Part shown: positions 15,803 through 24,374 of the stretch, piece by piece
Numbering within the stretch: position 1 is the first letter of the stretch
Layout: each line of letters starts with the position of its first letter
NCBI GenBank assembly: GCA_964473255.1
Contig: CAYYOT010000014.1
Coordinates: 1 to 64,000, forward strand
Length of the DNA stretch: 64,000 nucleotides
Reading direction: 5' to 3'
DNA from: Kuafuiihalomonas sp964473255
GTDB lineage: Bacteria > Myxococcota > Kuafuiibacteriia > Kuafuiibacteriales > Kuafuiibacteriaceae
Position numbers and translations under genes: made by a program
The notes under the pieces: model-generated
The model's database searches: none
Seen by the model: only the letters and a program-made list of their open reading frames with translations
Told to the model about the DNA's origin: nothing

Positions 15803-17512
15803 ATGAGCTCCGCAGACGAACGACTCGACGCCTCCCGCGCCCAGCTCGCGGCGGCGGAAGTGGATGCGGTGTGGGTGCGCTCCACCGATCGGTACCTCAA
15901 CGAGTACGTGCCGGCCGAAGACTCACTCCGCCGGTGGTTGACCGGGTTTACGGGCTCCATGGGCGAAGCCTTGGTCGAGGCCGACGACGCGCGTCTTTTC
16001 GTCGATGGCCGCTATTGGCTGCAAGCCGAGACCCAGGCGCCCCCGGGCTGGACGGTGGCTCGCGTCCCGCTCGGGCAGACGCTGGACCAGGCGATGATCG
16101 CGCATCTCGGGGCGGAGAAGGACACGGGGCGGGTTAGCCGGCTCGGCGTGGAGGGCGACCGCTGGACCGTGGAAGAGGTCGATGCTCTGCGCGCGGCACT
16201 CGGGTCCGACGTGGAGGTCCGGGTTCTGTCTCCCAGCCCGATCGACGCCGCTCGTCGGGCCTTGAACGATGGCCCCCCGGAGTCGGCCAGCCCGAACCTT
16301 CGGGCCGTCGCGCCGGAGCGGCTGGGCACGACGGCAGCCGAGCGGCTCTCCGCGCTCTTCGCAGGGGTTCCGGCCGAGGTCGCCGGACTATGGATCCACA
16401 GACTCGACGACATCGCCTACCTGTCCGGCCTTCGGGCGCAGCAGCTTCCGTATCAATCGACGTTCAAGTCGGTCGCAGTCGCGACCCGCGATGGGCTTCG
16501 GGTGGGCCTCGAGTCGCCGACGGCGCCGCCGCGGGGGCTCGACCCGTCGGTCGAGCTGATGAGCGAGGCGGAACTATGGTCGTGGCTGGAGGGGGGAGGC
16601 GTGGCCCTGCTCGGCTTCGACCCTGGACATACGGTGCAGAGCGTTCGCGACCGCTGGACCTCGGCCGGTCTGGCCTCGGTCTCCGTCAAAACGACGCTCG
16701 CTGCCTTGAAAGCGAAGAAGTCGCCAGCCGAGCTGTCGGTCATGCGGGAGGCCTTCTCCCGGGCCGATCGAGTGGTCGCGGCCACGATTCGCTGGGCCGT
16801 CGACGCCTTCGCGACCGACCAGACCGTGACCGAGGGCGGCTTTCGCGACGAGCTGGAGCGGCGCTTCGCCGAAGCGGGAGCGCATGGTCAGTCCTTTCGG
16901 ACGATCGCGGCCGCGGGCGAAAACGGGGCCATCATTCACTACGGCGATGCGGGAGCACGGCCTCTTCGCCCCGGTGAGCTGATGCTCGTCGACTGCGGCG
17001 CCTACTTCGATGAGGGTTACGCGACCGACCTCACGCGCACGTTCTTGGTCGGGGCTTCGGATGCCGTGGCCGACCCCGAGCAGCGGCGCCTGTATACGAC
17101 CGTCTTGAAGGCCGCCATCGCGGGCATGACGGCCCGGCTGCCGGTCGGCGTCACCGGAGGGCAGCTCGACGCGATCGTCCGTGCGCCGCTGTGGGCCGAG
17201 GGTCTCGACTACGCCCACGGGACGGGTCACGGCGTTGGGATCAACGTCCACGAGTTTCCGCCCCGGGTCGGGCCCGGACATCGCTCCGTGCTGGAGCCCG
17301 GGATGGTCTTTTCCATCGAGCCCGGGGTGTACATCCCTGATTACGGCGGCATCCGCATCGAGAACCTGTGTACCATCGAGCCCGCGCCCGTCGACGGCTT
17401 CCTGGACGTTCGACCGCTGACCTTTTGCCCGCTGGATGCGCGGCTCATCGATCGAGAGCGCTTGACCCGCAGGGAGCGCGCCTTCCTCGATGGGTTCGCG
17501 AAAGTCGGCTGA
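15803..17512 (+). CDS. pepP: Xaa-Pro aminopeptidase (aminopeptidase P)
   Basis: An M24-family metallopeptidase removing N-terminal residues that precede proline. The 569 aa comprise two creatinase-like N-terminal domains (roughly 1-310) and the pita-bread catalytic domain. Metal ligands are visible as Asp in VDCGAYFDEG and ATDLTRTF, His in GTGHGVGINVHEFPP, Glu in FSIEPGVYIP and Glu in GIRIENLCTI. The three-domain size matches the eukaryote-like cytosolic aminopeptidase P group rather than the 440-aa E. coli PepP. ATG 15803 is preferred over TTG 15767 because the family similarity starts at DERLDASRAQLA. It is followed by fpg after 7 bases. Confidence 0.93.
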   Translation: MSSADERLDASRAQLAAAEVDAVWVRSTDRYLNEYVPAEDSLRRWLTGFTGSMGEALVEADDARLFVDGRYWLQAETQAPPGWTVARVPLGQTLDQAMIAHLGAEKDTGRVSRLGVEGDRWTVEEVDALRAALGSDVEVRVLSPSPIDAARRALNDGPPESASPNLRAVAPERLGTTAAERLSALFAGVPAEVAGLWIHRLDDIAYLSGLRAQQLPYQSTFKSVAVATRDGLRVGLESPTAPPRGLDPSVELMSEAELWSWLEGGGVALLGFDPGHTVQSVRDRWTSAGLASVSVKTTLAALKAKKSPAELSVMREAFSRADRVVAATIRWAVDAFATDQTVTEGGFRDELERRFAEAGAHGQSFRTIAAAGENGAIIHYGDAGARPLRPGELMLVDCGAYFDEGYATDLTRTFLVGASDAVADPEQRRLYTTVLKAAIAGMTARLPVGVTGGQLDAIVRAPLWAEGLDYAHGTGHGVGINVHEFPPRVGPGHRSVLEPGMVFSIEPGVYIPDYGGIRIENLCTIEPAPVDGFLDVRPLTFCPLDARLIDRERLTRRERAFLDGFAKVG

Positions 17513-17519
17513 ACTATCC

Positions 17520-18356
17520 ATGCCAGAGCTACCCGAGGTCGAGACCACCCGTCGCCAGGTCGAGGCTCGATGTCTGCACCGTACGGTCGTCGATGTCCGA
17601 ACTGCTTCCGACTCCTTGGTCTTCGACGGTGTAGCGGCCACTCGAGTGCAGCGTGCGCTGAAGAACGCGAGGGTGACCGGCGTGGCACGCCACGGGAAGT
17701 ACTTCTGGTTGGAGCTGGAGCCCGGGCCCAGCTTGCTGGTGCACTTGGGCATGACGGGGGCGGTCCGATTTCCCGACGCTCCGGCTTTGGAGCTCGAGAG
17801 CGTCGCTGCCGACGAGACCTGGCCGCCGCGCTTCACCAAGCTCCACCTGCGATTCGATGATGGGACGGAGCTGGCCTACATCGACCCTCGCCGGTTTGGA
17901 CGGCTGAGGCTACGACGAGAACCGCGAAGCGAGGCTCCGGTCTCGAAGCTGGGGCCCGATCCGCTCCTGAGCCCGCCGGACTCCCAGACGCTCGCCGCCC
18001 GACTCGGTCGGAGGTCGGGGCCCATCAAAGCGGTGCTCCTCGATCAGCGCCTCTTCGCGGGGGTCGGCAACTGGATCGCCGACGAGGTGCTATACGGCGC
18101 GCGGATCGATCCCCGTCGTCCGGCGAGAGAGCTTTCACCGGCGGAGGTACGCCGCCTGGCATCGACGCTGCGCCGCGTCCTGACCAAGGCAGTGGCCGTC
18201 GACGCCGACAAGCGGAGGTTTCCTCGGGCCTGGCTCTTTCATCGTCGGTGGAACAAGGGAATGAAGACGCCGCAGAAGACCGTGGATGGACTCGCGATCG
18301 AGTACGTGGAGGTCGGCGGCCGAACGACGGCGTGGGTTCCCGAGCGTCAGGAATGA
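17520..18356 (+). CDS. mutM: Zincless formamidopyrimidine-DNA glycosylase (Fpg/Nei family)
   Basis: A base-excision repair glycosylase/AP lyase of 278 aa. The start ATG 17520 puts the catalytic Pro and Glu right after Met in MPELPEVETTRRQVE, as the mechanism requires. The conserved Lys appears in ARHGKYFWLEL, and the helix-two-turn-helix contains LFAGVGNWIADEVLY. Standard bacterial Fpg ends with a four-cysteine zinc finger; here the C-terminus has no cysteine and reads DGLAIEYVEVGGRTTAWVPE. That is the pattern of the zincless finger of plant and fungal Fpg and Nei1-like proteins, where the GGRTT Arg replaces the zinc-finger Arg. It overlaps the convergent transketolase gene by 10 bases. Confidence 0.92.
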   Translation: MPELPEVETTRRQVEARCLHRTVVDVRTASDSLVFDGVAATRVQRALKNARVTGVARHGKYFWLELEPGPSLLVHLGMTGAVRFPDAPALELESVAADETWPPRFTKLHLRFDDGTELAYIDPRRFGRLRLRREPRSEAPVSKLGPDPLLSPPDSQTLAARLGRRSGPIKAVLLDQRLFAGVGNWIADEVLYGARIDPRRPARELSPAEVRRLASTLRRVLTKAVAVDADKRRFPRAWLFHRRWNKGMKTPQKTVDGLAIEYVEVGGRTTAWVPERQE

Positions 18357-20365
18357 GCGCCGTGATCGAGATACTGCTCCACCCGTAGGGCGACCGACTC
18401 GGCGTCGAGGCCGAAGTGCCGGTACAGGTCGGCGTACGGAGCGCTCTCGCCGAAGCGATCGATCCCGAGACGAAGACCGGCCGGACCGGTCAGCTCGGCC
18501 CAAGGAGCGGTTCGACCGGCCTCGAGCGTAATCCGCGGGAGCTCCGGTCGAAGCACGGCTTGAATGTAGCCCGGATCCTGCTCACGAAAGCGCTCCAGGC
18601 AGGGGACGGAGACGATCCGGACCGGCTTTCCGCGCTCGGCGAGGAGGTCGGCTGCCTCCACGGCGATCGAGACCTCGCTCCCGGTCGCGAGCACGGTTGC
18701 GACCGGTTCTTCGACGTCGCGAAGCAGATAGGCACCGCGCCACACGTCTTCACGTGTGAAGCCTTCGGGCCGTTCGAGGGGGGGAAGCTTCTGCCGCGTG
18801 AACACCAGGGCGTGGGGGACTTCCGGACCCCGGTGGGCCGCGTAACCCCAGGCCATCGCGGTTTCGATCCCGTCCGCTGGCCGCCAGACCGACAGGCCGG
18901 GGATCAGGCGCAGCGACCAGAGGTGCTCGACCGGTTGATGGGTCGGGCCGTCCTCTCCGAGGCCGATCGAATCATGCGTGAAGAGAAACAGCGTTCGTAC
19001 GCCCATCAGAGCCGCCAAGCGGATGGACGGCCGCATGTAGTCGCTGAAGACGAGGAACGTCGCGCCGAACGGCAGAAATCCGCCGGACAACGCGAGGCCG
19101 TTGCAGATCGCGGCCATCGAGTGCTCGCGGATCCCGAAGTGGAGATTCCGGCCGGCAAAGGAGTCGTGCGTGACAAAGCTCGAGTCCTTGATGGTGCTCT
19201 TGTTCGAACCGGCCAGGTCGGCCGATCCTCCGACCAGTCGCGGGTCGGCCTCGGCCAGCGCATTCAGAACCATCCCGGACATGCTTCGGGTGGCGTCGGT
19301 CGCATTCGCGAGCGTTTCGGCCAGACGGTCGAGCGTCGCGAGATCCGGCCCACTGCCCGAAAAATGCGCATCCCACAGGTCGGCGCGCTCCGGATGCTCG
19401 TCGCTCCATCGCTCGAGCTGTTCTTCCCAAGCTTCGTGGAGCGCCCGACCGCGCTCGCCGGCCGCCCGAAATGCCGCCCGAACGTCGTCGGGAACGTGGA
19501 ACGGCTCCTCGGCCCAGCCGAGAGCCTCTTTCGTGAGCCGGCCTTCTTCGTCGCCCAGCGGCTCTCCGTGCGCCTTCGCCGTGTCTTGTCGATTCGGACT
19601 TCCGAAGCCGATGTGGGTCTTGGTGCAGACCAGCGTGGGTCGGTCGTTCTCCGCTCGTCCGGCTTCCAGCGCTGCGCGGATCTGGGCGGGGTCGTGACCA
19701 TCGATGGTGGTCGTCGACCAGTTCATCGCGCGAAAGCGCGCCTCGATGTCTTCGCTCGTCGAAAGGCTGGTCGTTCCGTCGATGGTGATCCCGTTGTCGT
19801 CGAAGAGAACCACGAGCTCTCCGAGGCCCAGGTGCCCGGCCAGCGAAGCGGCCTCGTAGCTGATGCCTTCCATCAGGCAGCCGTCGCCAGCGATGGCGAA
19901 CACGCTGTGCGTGATGGGCGAAAAGGCCTCGCCGTCGAAACGGGCCTTGGCCATCCGAGCTGCCAAAGCCATACCCACGGCGTTCGCGAAGCCCTGCCCG
20001 AGCGGGCCGGTCGTAGTTTCGACGCCGGGCGTGACGCCCACCTCGGGATGGCCCGGGGTTCGACTCCCCAATTGACGAAAGCGGCGCAGCTCGTCGATCG
20101 GAAGCTCGTATCCGCACAGGTGGAGCGCCGAATACAGGAGCATGGATGCGTGGCCGTTCGAAAGGACGAAGCGGTCGCGGTCGGGCCAGGTCGGGTCGTC
20201 GGGGTCGAAACGAAGGACCTCACCGAAGAGTACGACCGCGACGTCGGCGAGGCCCATGGGAGCGCCGGGATGTCCGGAGCGGGCGGCGTTGGTCGCGTCG
20301 ATGGCGAGCCCGCGAATGGTCTGGGCGGCGCGCGTTCTGAGCTCGGGTGTCCACTGATCTTGCAT
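18347..20365 (-). CDS. tkt: Transketolase
   Basis: A 672-aa thiamine diphosphate enzyme moving two-carbon units between sugar phosphates in the pentose phosphate pathway and Calvin-type cycles. Visible features are the N-terminal SGHPGAPMGLAD, the ThDP/Mg motif GDGCLMEGISYE ending with DDNGITIDG, the middle domain with FGIREHSMAAICNG, and THDSIGLGEDGPTHQPVEHL. The C-terminal domain contains VRIVSVPCLERF. The length is standard. The start at ATG 20365 faces the divergent lipoprotein gene across about 80 bases. Confidence 0.97.
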   Translation of the reverse strand: MQDQWTPELRTRAAQTIRGLAIDATNAARSGHPGAPMGLADVAVVLFGEVLRFDPDDPTWPDRDRFVLSNGHASMLLYSALHLCGYELPIDELRRFRQLGSRTPGHPEVGVTPGVETTTGPLGQGFANAVGMALAARMAKARFDGEAFSPITHSVFAIAGDGCLMEGISYEAASLAGHLGLGELVVLFDDNGITIDGTTSLSTSEDIEARFRAMNWSTTTIDGHDPAQIRAALEAGRAENDRPTLVCTKTHIGFGSPNRQDTAKAHGEPLGDEEGRLTKEALGWAEEPFHVPDDVRAAFRAAGERGRALHEAWEEQLERWSDEHPERADLWDAHFSGSGPDLATLDRLAETLANATDATRSMSGMVLNALAEADPRLVGGSADLAGSNKSTIKDSSFVTHDSFAGRNLHFGIREHSMAAICNGLALSGGFLPFGATFLVFSDYMRPSIRLAALMGVRTLFLFTHDSIGLGEDGPTHQPVEHLWSLRLIPGLSVWRPADGIETAMAWGYAAHRGPEVPHALVFTRQKLPPLERPEGFTREDVWRGAYLLRDVEEPVATVLATGSEVSIAVEAADLLAERGKPVRIVSVPCLERFREQDPGYIQAVLRPELPRITLEAGRTAPWAELTGPAGLRLGIDRFGESAPYADLYRHFGLDAESVALRVEQYLDHGAHS

Positions 20366-20443
20366 GGTGCTCGTTCGGGCCGGGCTGGCCTCGAAAGCGC
20401 TGGTCTAACCTGCGAGCAGCTCGTTGTGTAGTAGGCTCTTCGC

Positions 20444-21208
20444 ATGCGGTTCACCTATCTCGTCATCGCGGCTGGGGTGGCGATCGGCTGTCGTCCGAAA
20501 TCGGCCTCCGATGCCGCGCCCGACGCAGAGCAGTCGAAGCCGCCGACGCAAACGGTCGAGCCCAAGACCGTGAGCAGCTCCGACGAAACCACGAAGGCGG
20601 CTGCCGAGTGTTTGGGGTGGAAGCTCACCAGCCCGGTCTGTCGAGCGGGCCAAAATCTCGTCGTCCTGGGACTGGGTCAACCGAGTCGCAACGTGTCCCT
20701 GAGCCGAGATTCGGCCGCCACCCGCGCTCGCCTCGAGCTGGGACAGCGCGTGGGTCGCCAACAGCCCTCGCTGCGGATTCGCTCGAGTCGCGTGCCCCGG
20801 GTCGTGCCGTGTGGCCAAGATCGCCATATCGCTCTGGCCGTCATCCGTGCTCCGGTCGACGTGGAAGCGTGCCCGGCGAGCATCCGATCGGTCGGCGCGG
20901 CTTCGGAGGCGTGTCCGTCTTGGACCCTGACCCACGGAGAGGAAACCGAGCGCGGCTTCATCGGGGTCGGCGTCGTCGACGACATGGCCAACGAGCAGCT
21001 GGCTCTCCAGACGGCGCGGCATCGGGCCATCAACAACGCGCTGAGCGTCGATGAGGTCGAGATTCGCAGCGGGGCGACGGTTGCCCGTCCTCGCGTAAAG
21101 GTCCCCGTGATCCTCGAGCAGAGTGTGGCTCGGTGCGGGGAGGCGACCTATTCGATGGTCGAGATCGAAACCCCGACCGGGGAGCCGACCAGCCAAACGA
21201 AACCATGA
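20444..21208 (+). CDS. Putative lipoprotein of unknown function
   Basis: The 254-aa product starts with a short signal sequence and a lipobox-like AIGC at residues 13-16, so it is probably a lipoprotein. A Ser/Thr/Pro/Glu-rich linker (about 17-50) precedes a globular region with six or so cysteines, including pairs around ECLGWKLTSPVC and VEACPASI. The region near QLALQTARHRAINNALSVDE resembles the LPP20-like habit of a conserved helix near the C-terminus, but I do not assign a family. It sits between tkt and the AddB-like gene, 46 bases from the latter's start. Function unknown. Confidence 0.6.
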   Translation: MRFTYLVIAAGVAIGCRPKSASDAAPDAEQSKPPTQTVEPKTVSSSDETTKAAAECLGWKLTSPVCRAGQNLVVLGLGQPSRNVSLSRDSAATRARLELGQRVGRQQPSLRIRSSRVPRVVPCGQDRHIALAVIRAPVDVEACPASIRSVGAASEACPSWTLTHGEETERGFIGVGVVDDMANEQLALQTARHRAINNALSVDEVEIRSGATVARPRVKVPVILEQSVARCGEATYSMVEIETPTGEPTSQTKP

Positions 21209-21254
21209 CCGCGAGGTCTGGACCCCACAACCGGTTCGCGTAATTCTCTGGCGG

Positions 21255-24200
21255 ATGGGGCGACGCGTCCTGTGCGTCGGGGGCCGGACCGGCGAGCGTC
21301 TCGAGTCGGCCCGTCGCTTCATCGAAGCGCATCACGCGGGCCGCGAGCGATGGTGGGTGGTGTCGAAATCGCGTCGTGCTGCGGATGCGTTCGTCCGGGG
21401 GATGGCGACGGACGAGCCTCGCCTCGGGTTGGAGCGCGCCTCGGTGACGCAGTGGCTTTCCCGCAGCTCTCCGCCGTGGGCGCCGCCGTTCGCCGAAGGC
21501 CTGGCCGCGGATGCCCTCACGGCCCGCGCGGCGATGGAGTGTGCTTCTGAGCTTCGGTACTTCGGTCCGATCGCCGCGCTGCCCGGGTTCGCAAGGGCAC
21601 TTCGGGCGACGTTGCGCGACCTGGCGCTGTTCGGATCGATGGATGAGTCCCTGGATCGGGCGGGGCTTCCCGGTCGGGATCTCGAGCGTCTCCGGTCGGC
21701 CGTGCGCTCGGTTCACGAGCGCCACCAGCTGCGGATGGCCCATGAAAGCCTCGCCGACGTTCAGCCGGCCCACGACGTGCGCGGCGTCGTGCTGCTCGAT
21801 GTCGCCGTGGAATCGCCGGCGCACGCCGAAGCAATGAAGCGCCTCCTCGCCGAGTGTCCTTTCGTGTTCGCATCGTCGCGAGGCGGCGTTGAACGAGATG
21901 CGCTCGTCCACGTTCTCGACCCCGATGCAGTCGAGGAACCGATACCCCCAGCGCGGCCGGGGTCGGTCACCCTCCGGGCGTGCCGTACCGAGGCCCAAGA
22001 AGGGGTGGAAGCCGTGCGTTTCTTGCTGGACCGCTCCCGGGCTGGCGTCCCCTTCGACCGGATGGCGGTCGTGGTTCGCACGCCGGTCCTCCACGCCGCG
22101 CCGGTCGAGGAAGCGCTCCGCCGAGCGGATGTACCGTACGTCTCGTCGCGGGAGGCTCGGCGTCCCCATCCTGCGGGCCGAGCGCTCCTCGCCCTTCTTC
22201 GCTGCGCCGAAGACGGTCTCTCCGCTCGTCGATTCGCCGAGTATCTCAGCTTCGGCCAGGTGCCGGCTGCAGCTCTCGAAGCGGAGGCACATCCCTCCTG
22301 GCTGCCGGCGGTCGACCCGGATGGACAGCTGGCGTTCGGCTTCTCGGTGCCTCCGTCGACGCCTGACGACGACGCCCTCGACGGGGGACTCCAGGTCCCC
22401 TTGCGCTGGGAGCAGTGGCTTCGCGACGCGGCCGTCGTGGGATCGCGAGACCGATGGAAGCGCCGGCTGGATGGTTTTCTTCGCGAGCTCGCGCTCCAGC
22501 TTCGGGATCGGGCCGACGAGACCGACCGGAGCCGTCTCGAGAGCAAGCGCGCCTCGGTCGAGCGCCTGCAGCGTTTCGCGATTCCGGTGATCGAGCGCCT
22601 GGACGGTCTCGCGGAACCCCGAACATGGGGGCAGTGGCTCGACGGTCTCGAAGACCTCGCCACGCATGCGCTCAGCGACGCCGTCCTCGTGCGACAGATC
22701 TTGGCTCAGCTGCGTCCGCTGGATGGGGTCGGTCCAGTATCGCTCTTCGAAGTCATCCAGGCCCTGGAGCCCCGCCTTTCCGAGCTTCGAGTGGAGCCAA
22801 GCCGTGACCCGTACGGCAAGGTCTTGGTGGCGGCGCCCGGCGACGTGCGAGGGCGCGTCTTCGACACCGTGGTCGTCGTGGGTTTGGCGGAAGGAGCGTT
22901 TCCCGAGAGCTACCGCGAGGACCCGCTCCTCCCTGACGATGCTCGTCAGGTGCTCGGTCTTCCGGGGCGCGATCGTCAGGACCATGATGAACGTTCACTC
23001 TTCGATACCGCCGTCGAGTCGGCGGAGCGATCCGTTCTTCTGACGTACGCGAGGCGTTCCGGTTCCCGCGGCCGCGCTCAGGTGCCGTCGGCCTTCTTCA
23101 TCGAGGCCGTCGAAGTCGCGCAAGGGCTCGAGGCGCTCGGGGAGTTCACGGCGACCGCCCGGGACCGTCGTCCGTTCGGTCTCGAGTGGGAACTTCCCGT
23201 GGAACCTGGGGACGCGATCGACCCTGGTGAGTACGACCTGACGATCGCCGCTCAGGTGCACGATGGTCGTGCGCCCTCGGGCGTGGCCGCGTATCTGACG
23301 GCCGGTCTTCCATCGGTCCAGGGGCGGTCGGGGGGTGCGGCCGGCGATGCTAGCCAGTCCCTGATTCTTTATCGCGGGCTCCGCCGGCGGAGCGAGCGCT
23401 GGCGGTCGCGGTGGAGCCCGCACGATGGCTACGTCGCTCCTTCGGACGAGGTACACACGCCGGCCCCCCTACCCGTCCTTTCGCCTACCGGCCTCCAAGC
23501 CTTCGCCGCCTGTCCCTACCGATTCTGGCTGCACTCGGTGTTGCGTCTTCGGGCCGAGGAAGATCTCCTCGGGCCCGAGCGTCTCGAACCGCTCACTCGC
23601 GGCAGCATCCTGCATGACGTTCAGTTCCGCTTCGTTCGTCGCTGCCTGGAGCTCGGCCGTTCGCCCTCGACATCGCCGGACTTGCTCGAAGAGGCCTGGC
23701 GAAGCGCGCGCGACCGCTATCGCGAGGAGCTGGCACCCGCGATTCCCGCGGTCTTCGACCGCGATCTGGAGGAGCTCCGACTCGACCTCCGTGCCTGGTG
23801 GCGCCTGGTCGGCGAGTCGACCGATGGCTACGAGCCTCGTCACCCCGAGCTCGCCTTCGGTCTCGGCCCCGCGGGCGACGAACACGACCGCGCCAGTACA
23901 CCCGAGCCGGTGGAGCTCGACGGGGGGCACCGCGTTCGCGGCTCGATCGACCTCGTGGAAGTCGACGGCCGCGGCCGACTTCGCGTGACCGACTACAAGA
24001 CCGGTCGACCGCCGCGGGGAGCACTCGTGACGATCGGACACGGGGAGGTTCTACAGCCCGTCATCTATGGCCTCGCCGCGGAACGCCTCCTCGCAGCCAC
24101 GGCCGACGACGGGCGTCTGGCCTACTGCACCCTGAAGCACGGTCTTCAGGTGCGCGAGATCGCGATCGGCGAACGGGCGCGGCGCGACCTGACGTTCCTG

Positions 24201-24374
24201 TTCGAAACCGTCGACCGGCACGCGAGAGAGGGATTCTTCGTGGCCGCGCCTCGTTCGGGTGCCTGCGCATGGTGCGATTATCGGCCGGTCTGCGGTCATC
24301 GGGAGGAGCAGCGGATCGAGCGGAAGTCCGGTGAGGGTCTGTCGGAACTTCGCCGGTTGCGGGAGATCCGATGA
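21255..24374 (+). CDS. addB: AddB-like subunit of a helicase-nuclease, PD-(D/E)XK family
   Basis: A 1039-aa protein with the AddB/RexB layout: a degenerate UvrD-like helicase core and a C-terminal RecB-type nuclease that processes double-strand breaks. Nuclease motifs are visible as SIDLVEVDG and RVTDYKTGRPP. A four-Cys iron-sulfur staple is formed by the early Cys in FAACPYRFWLH and a late cluster CAWCDYRPVC. The N-terminal site expected to be Walker A reads GGRTGERLESA, lacking GKT, so the helicase is probably not an active ATPase. ATG 21255 is preferred to GTG 21123 because it starts the first beta strand and avoids overlap with the lipoprotein gene. Its end overlaps addA by ATGA. Confidence 0.88.
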   Translation: MGRRVLCVGGRTGERLESARRFIEAHHAGRERWWVVSKSRRAADAFVRGMATDEPRLGLERASVTQWLSRSSPPWAPPFAEGLAADALTARAAMECASELRYFGPIAALPGFARALRATLRDLALFGSMDESLDRAGLPGRDLERLRSAVRSVHERHQLRMAHESLADVQPAHDVRGVVLLDVAVESPAHAEAMKRLLAECPFVFASSRGGVERDALVHVLDPDAVEEPIPPARPGSVTLRACRTEAQEGVEAVRFLLDRSRAGVPFDRMAVVVRTPVLHAAPVEEALRRADVPYVSSREARRPHPAGRALLALLRCAEDGLSARRFAEYLSFGQVPAAALEAEAHPSWLPAVDPDGQLAFGFSVPPSTPDDDALDGGLQVPLRWEQWLRDAAVVGSRDRWKRRLDGFLRELALQLRDRADETDRSRLESKRASVERLQRFAIPVIERLDGLAEPRTWGQWLDGLEDLATHALSDAVLVRQILAQLRPLDGVGPVSLFEVIQALEPRLSELRVEPSRDPYGKVLVAAPGDVRGRVFDTVVVVGLAEGAFPESYREDPLLPDDARQVLGLPGRDRQDHDERSLFDTAVESAERSVLLTYARRSGSRGRAQVPSAFFIEAVEVAQGLEALGEFTATARDRRPFGLEWELPVEPGDAIDPGEYDLTIAAQVHDGRAPSGVAAYLTAGLPSVQGRSGGAAGDASQSLILYRGLRRRSERWRSRWSPHDGYVAPSDEVHTPAPLPVLSPTGLQAFAACPYRFWLHSVLRLRAEEDLLGPERLEPLTRGSILHDVQFRFVRRCLELGRSPSTSPDLLEEAWRSARDRYREELAPAIPAVFDRDLEELRLDLRAWWRLVGESTDGYEPRHPELAFGLGPAGDEHDRASTPEPVELDGGHRVRGSIDLVEVDGRGRLRVTDYKTGRPPRGALVTIGHGEVLQPVIYGLAAERLLAATADDGRLAYCTLKHGLQVREIAIGERARRDLTFLFETVDRHAREGFFVAAPRSGACAWCDYRPVCGHREEQRIERKSGEGLSELRRLREIR

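Noticed and set aside
17490..17519. Upstream in-frame GTG start for fpg
   Set aside because: Catalysis needs Pro at position 1 after Met removal; only ATG 17520 provides it.
18416..20431. 671-codon open frame opposite transketolase
   Set aside because: Complete overlap with tkt on the other strand; composition is Arg-rich and it lacks recognisable domains.
21030..22985. 651-codon minus-strand frame across the lipoprotein and AddB genes
   Set aside because: Runs antisense over two genes that have clear start sites or nuclease motifs; a composition shadow.
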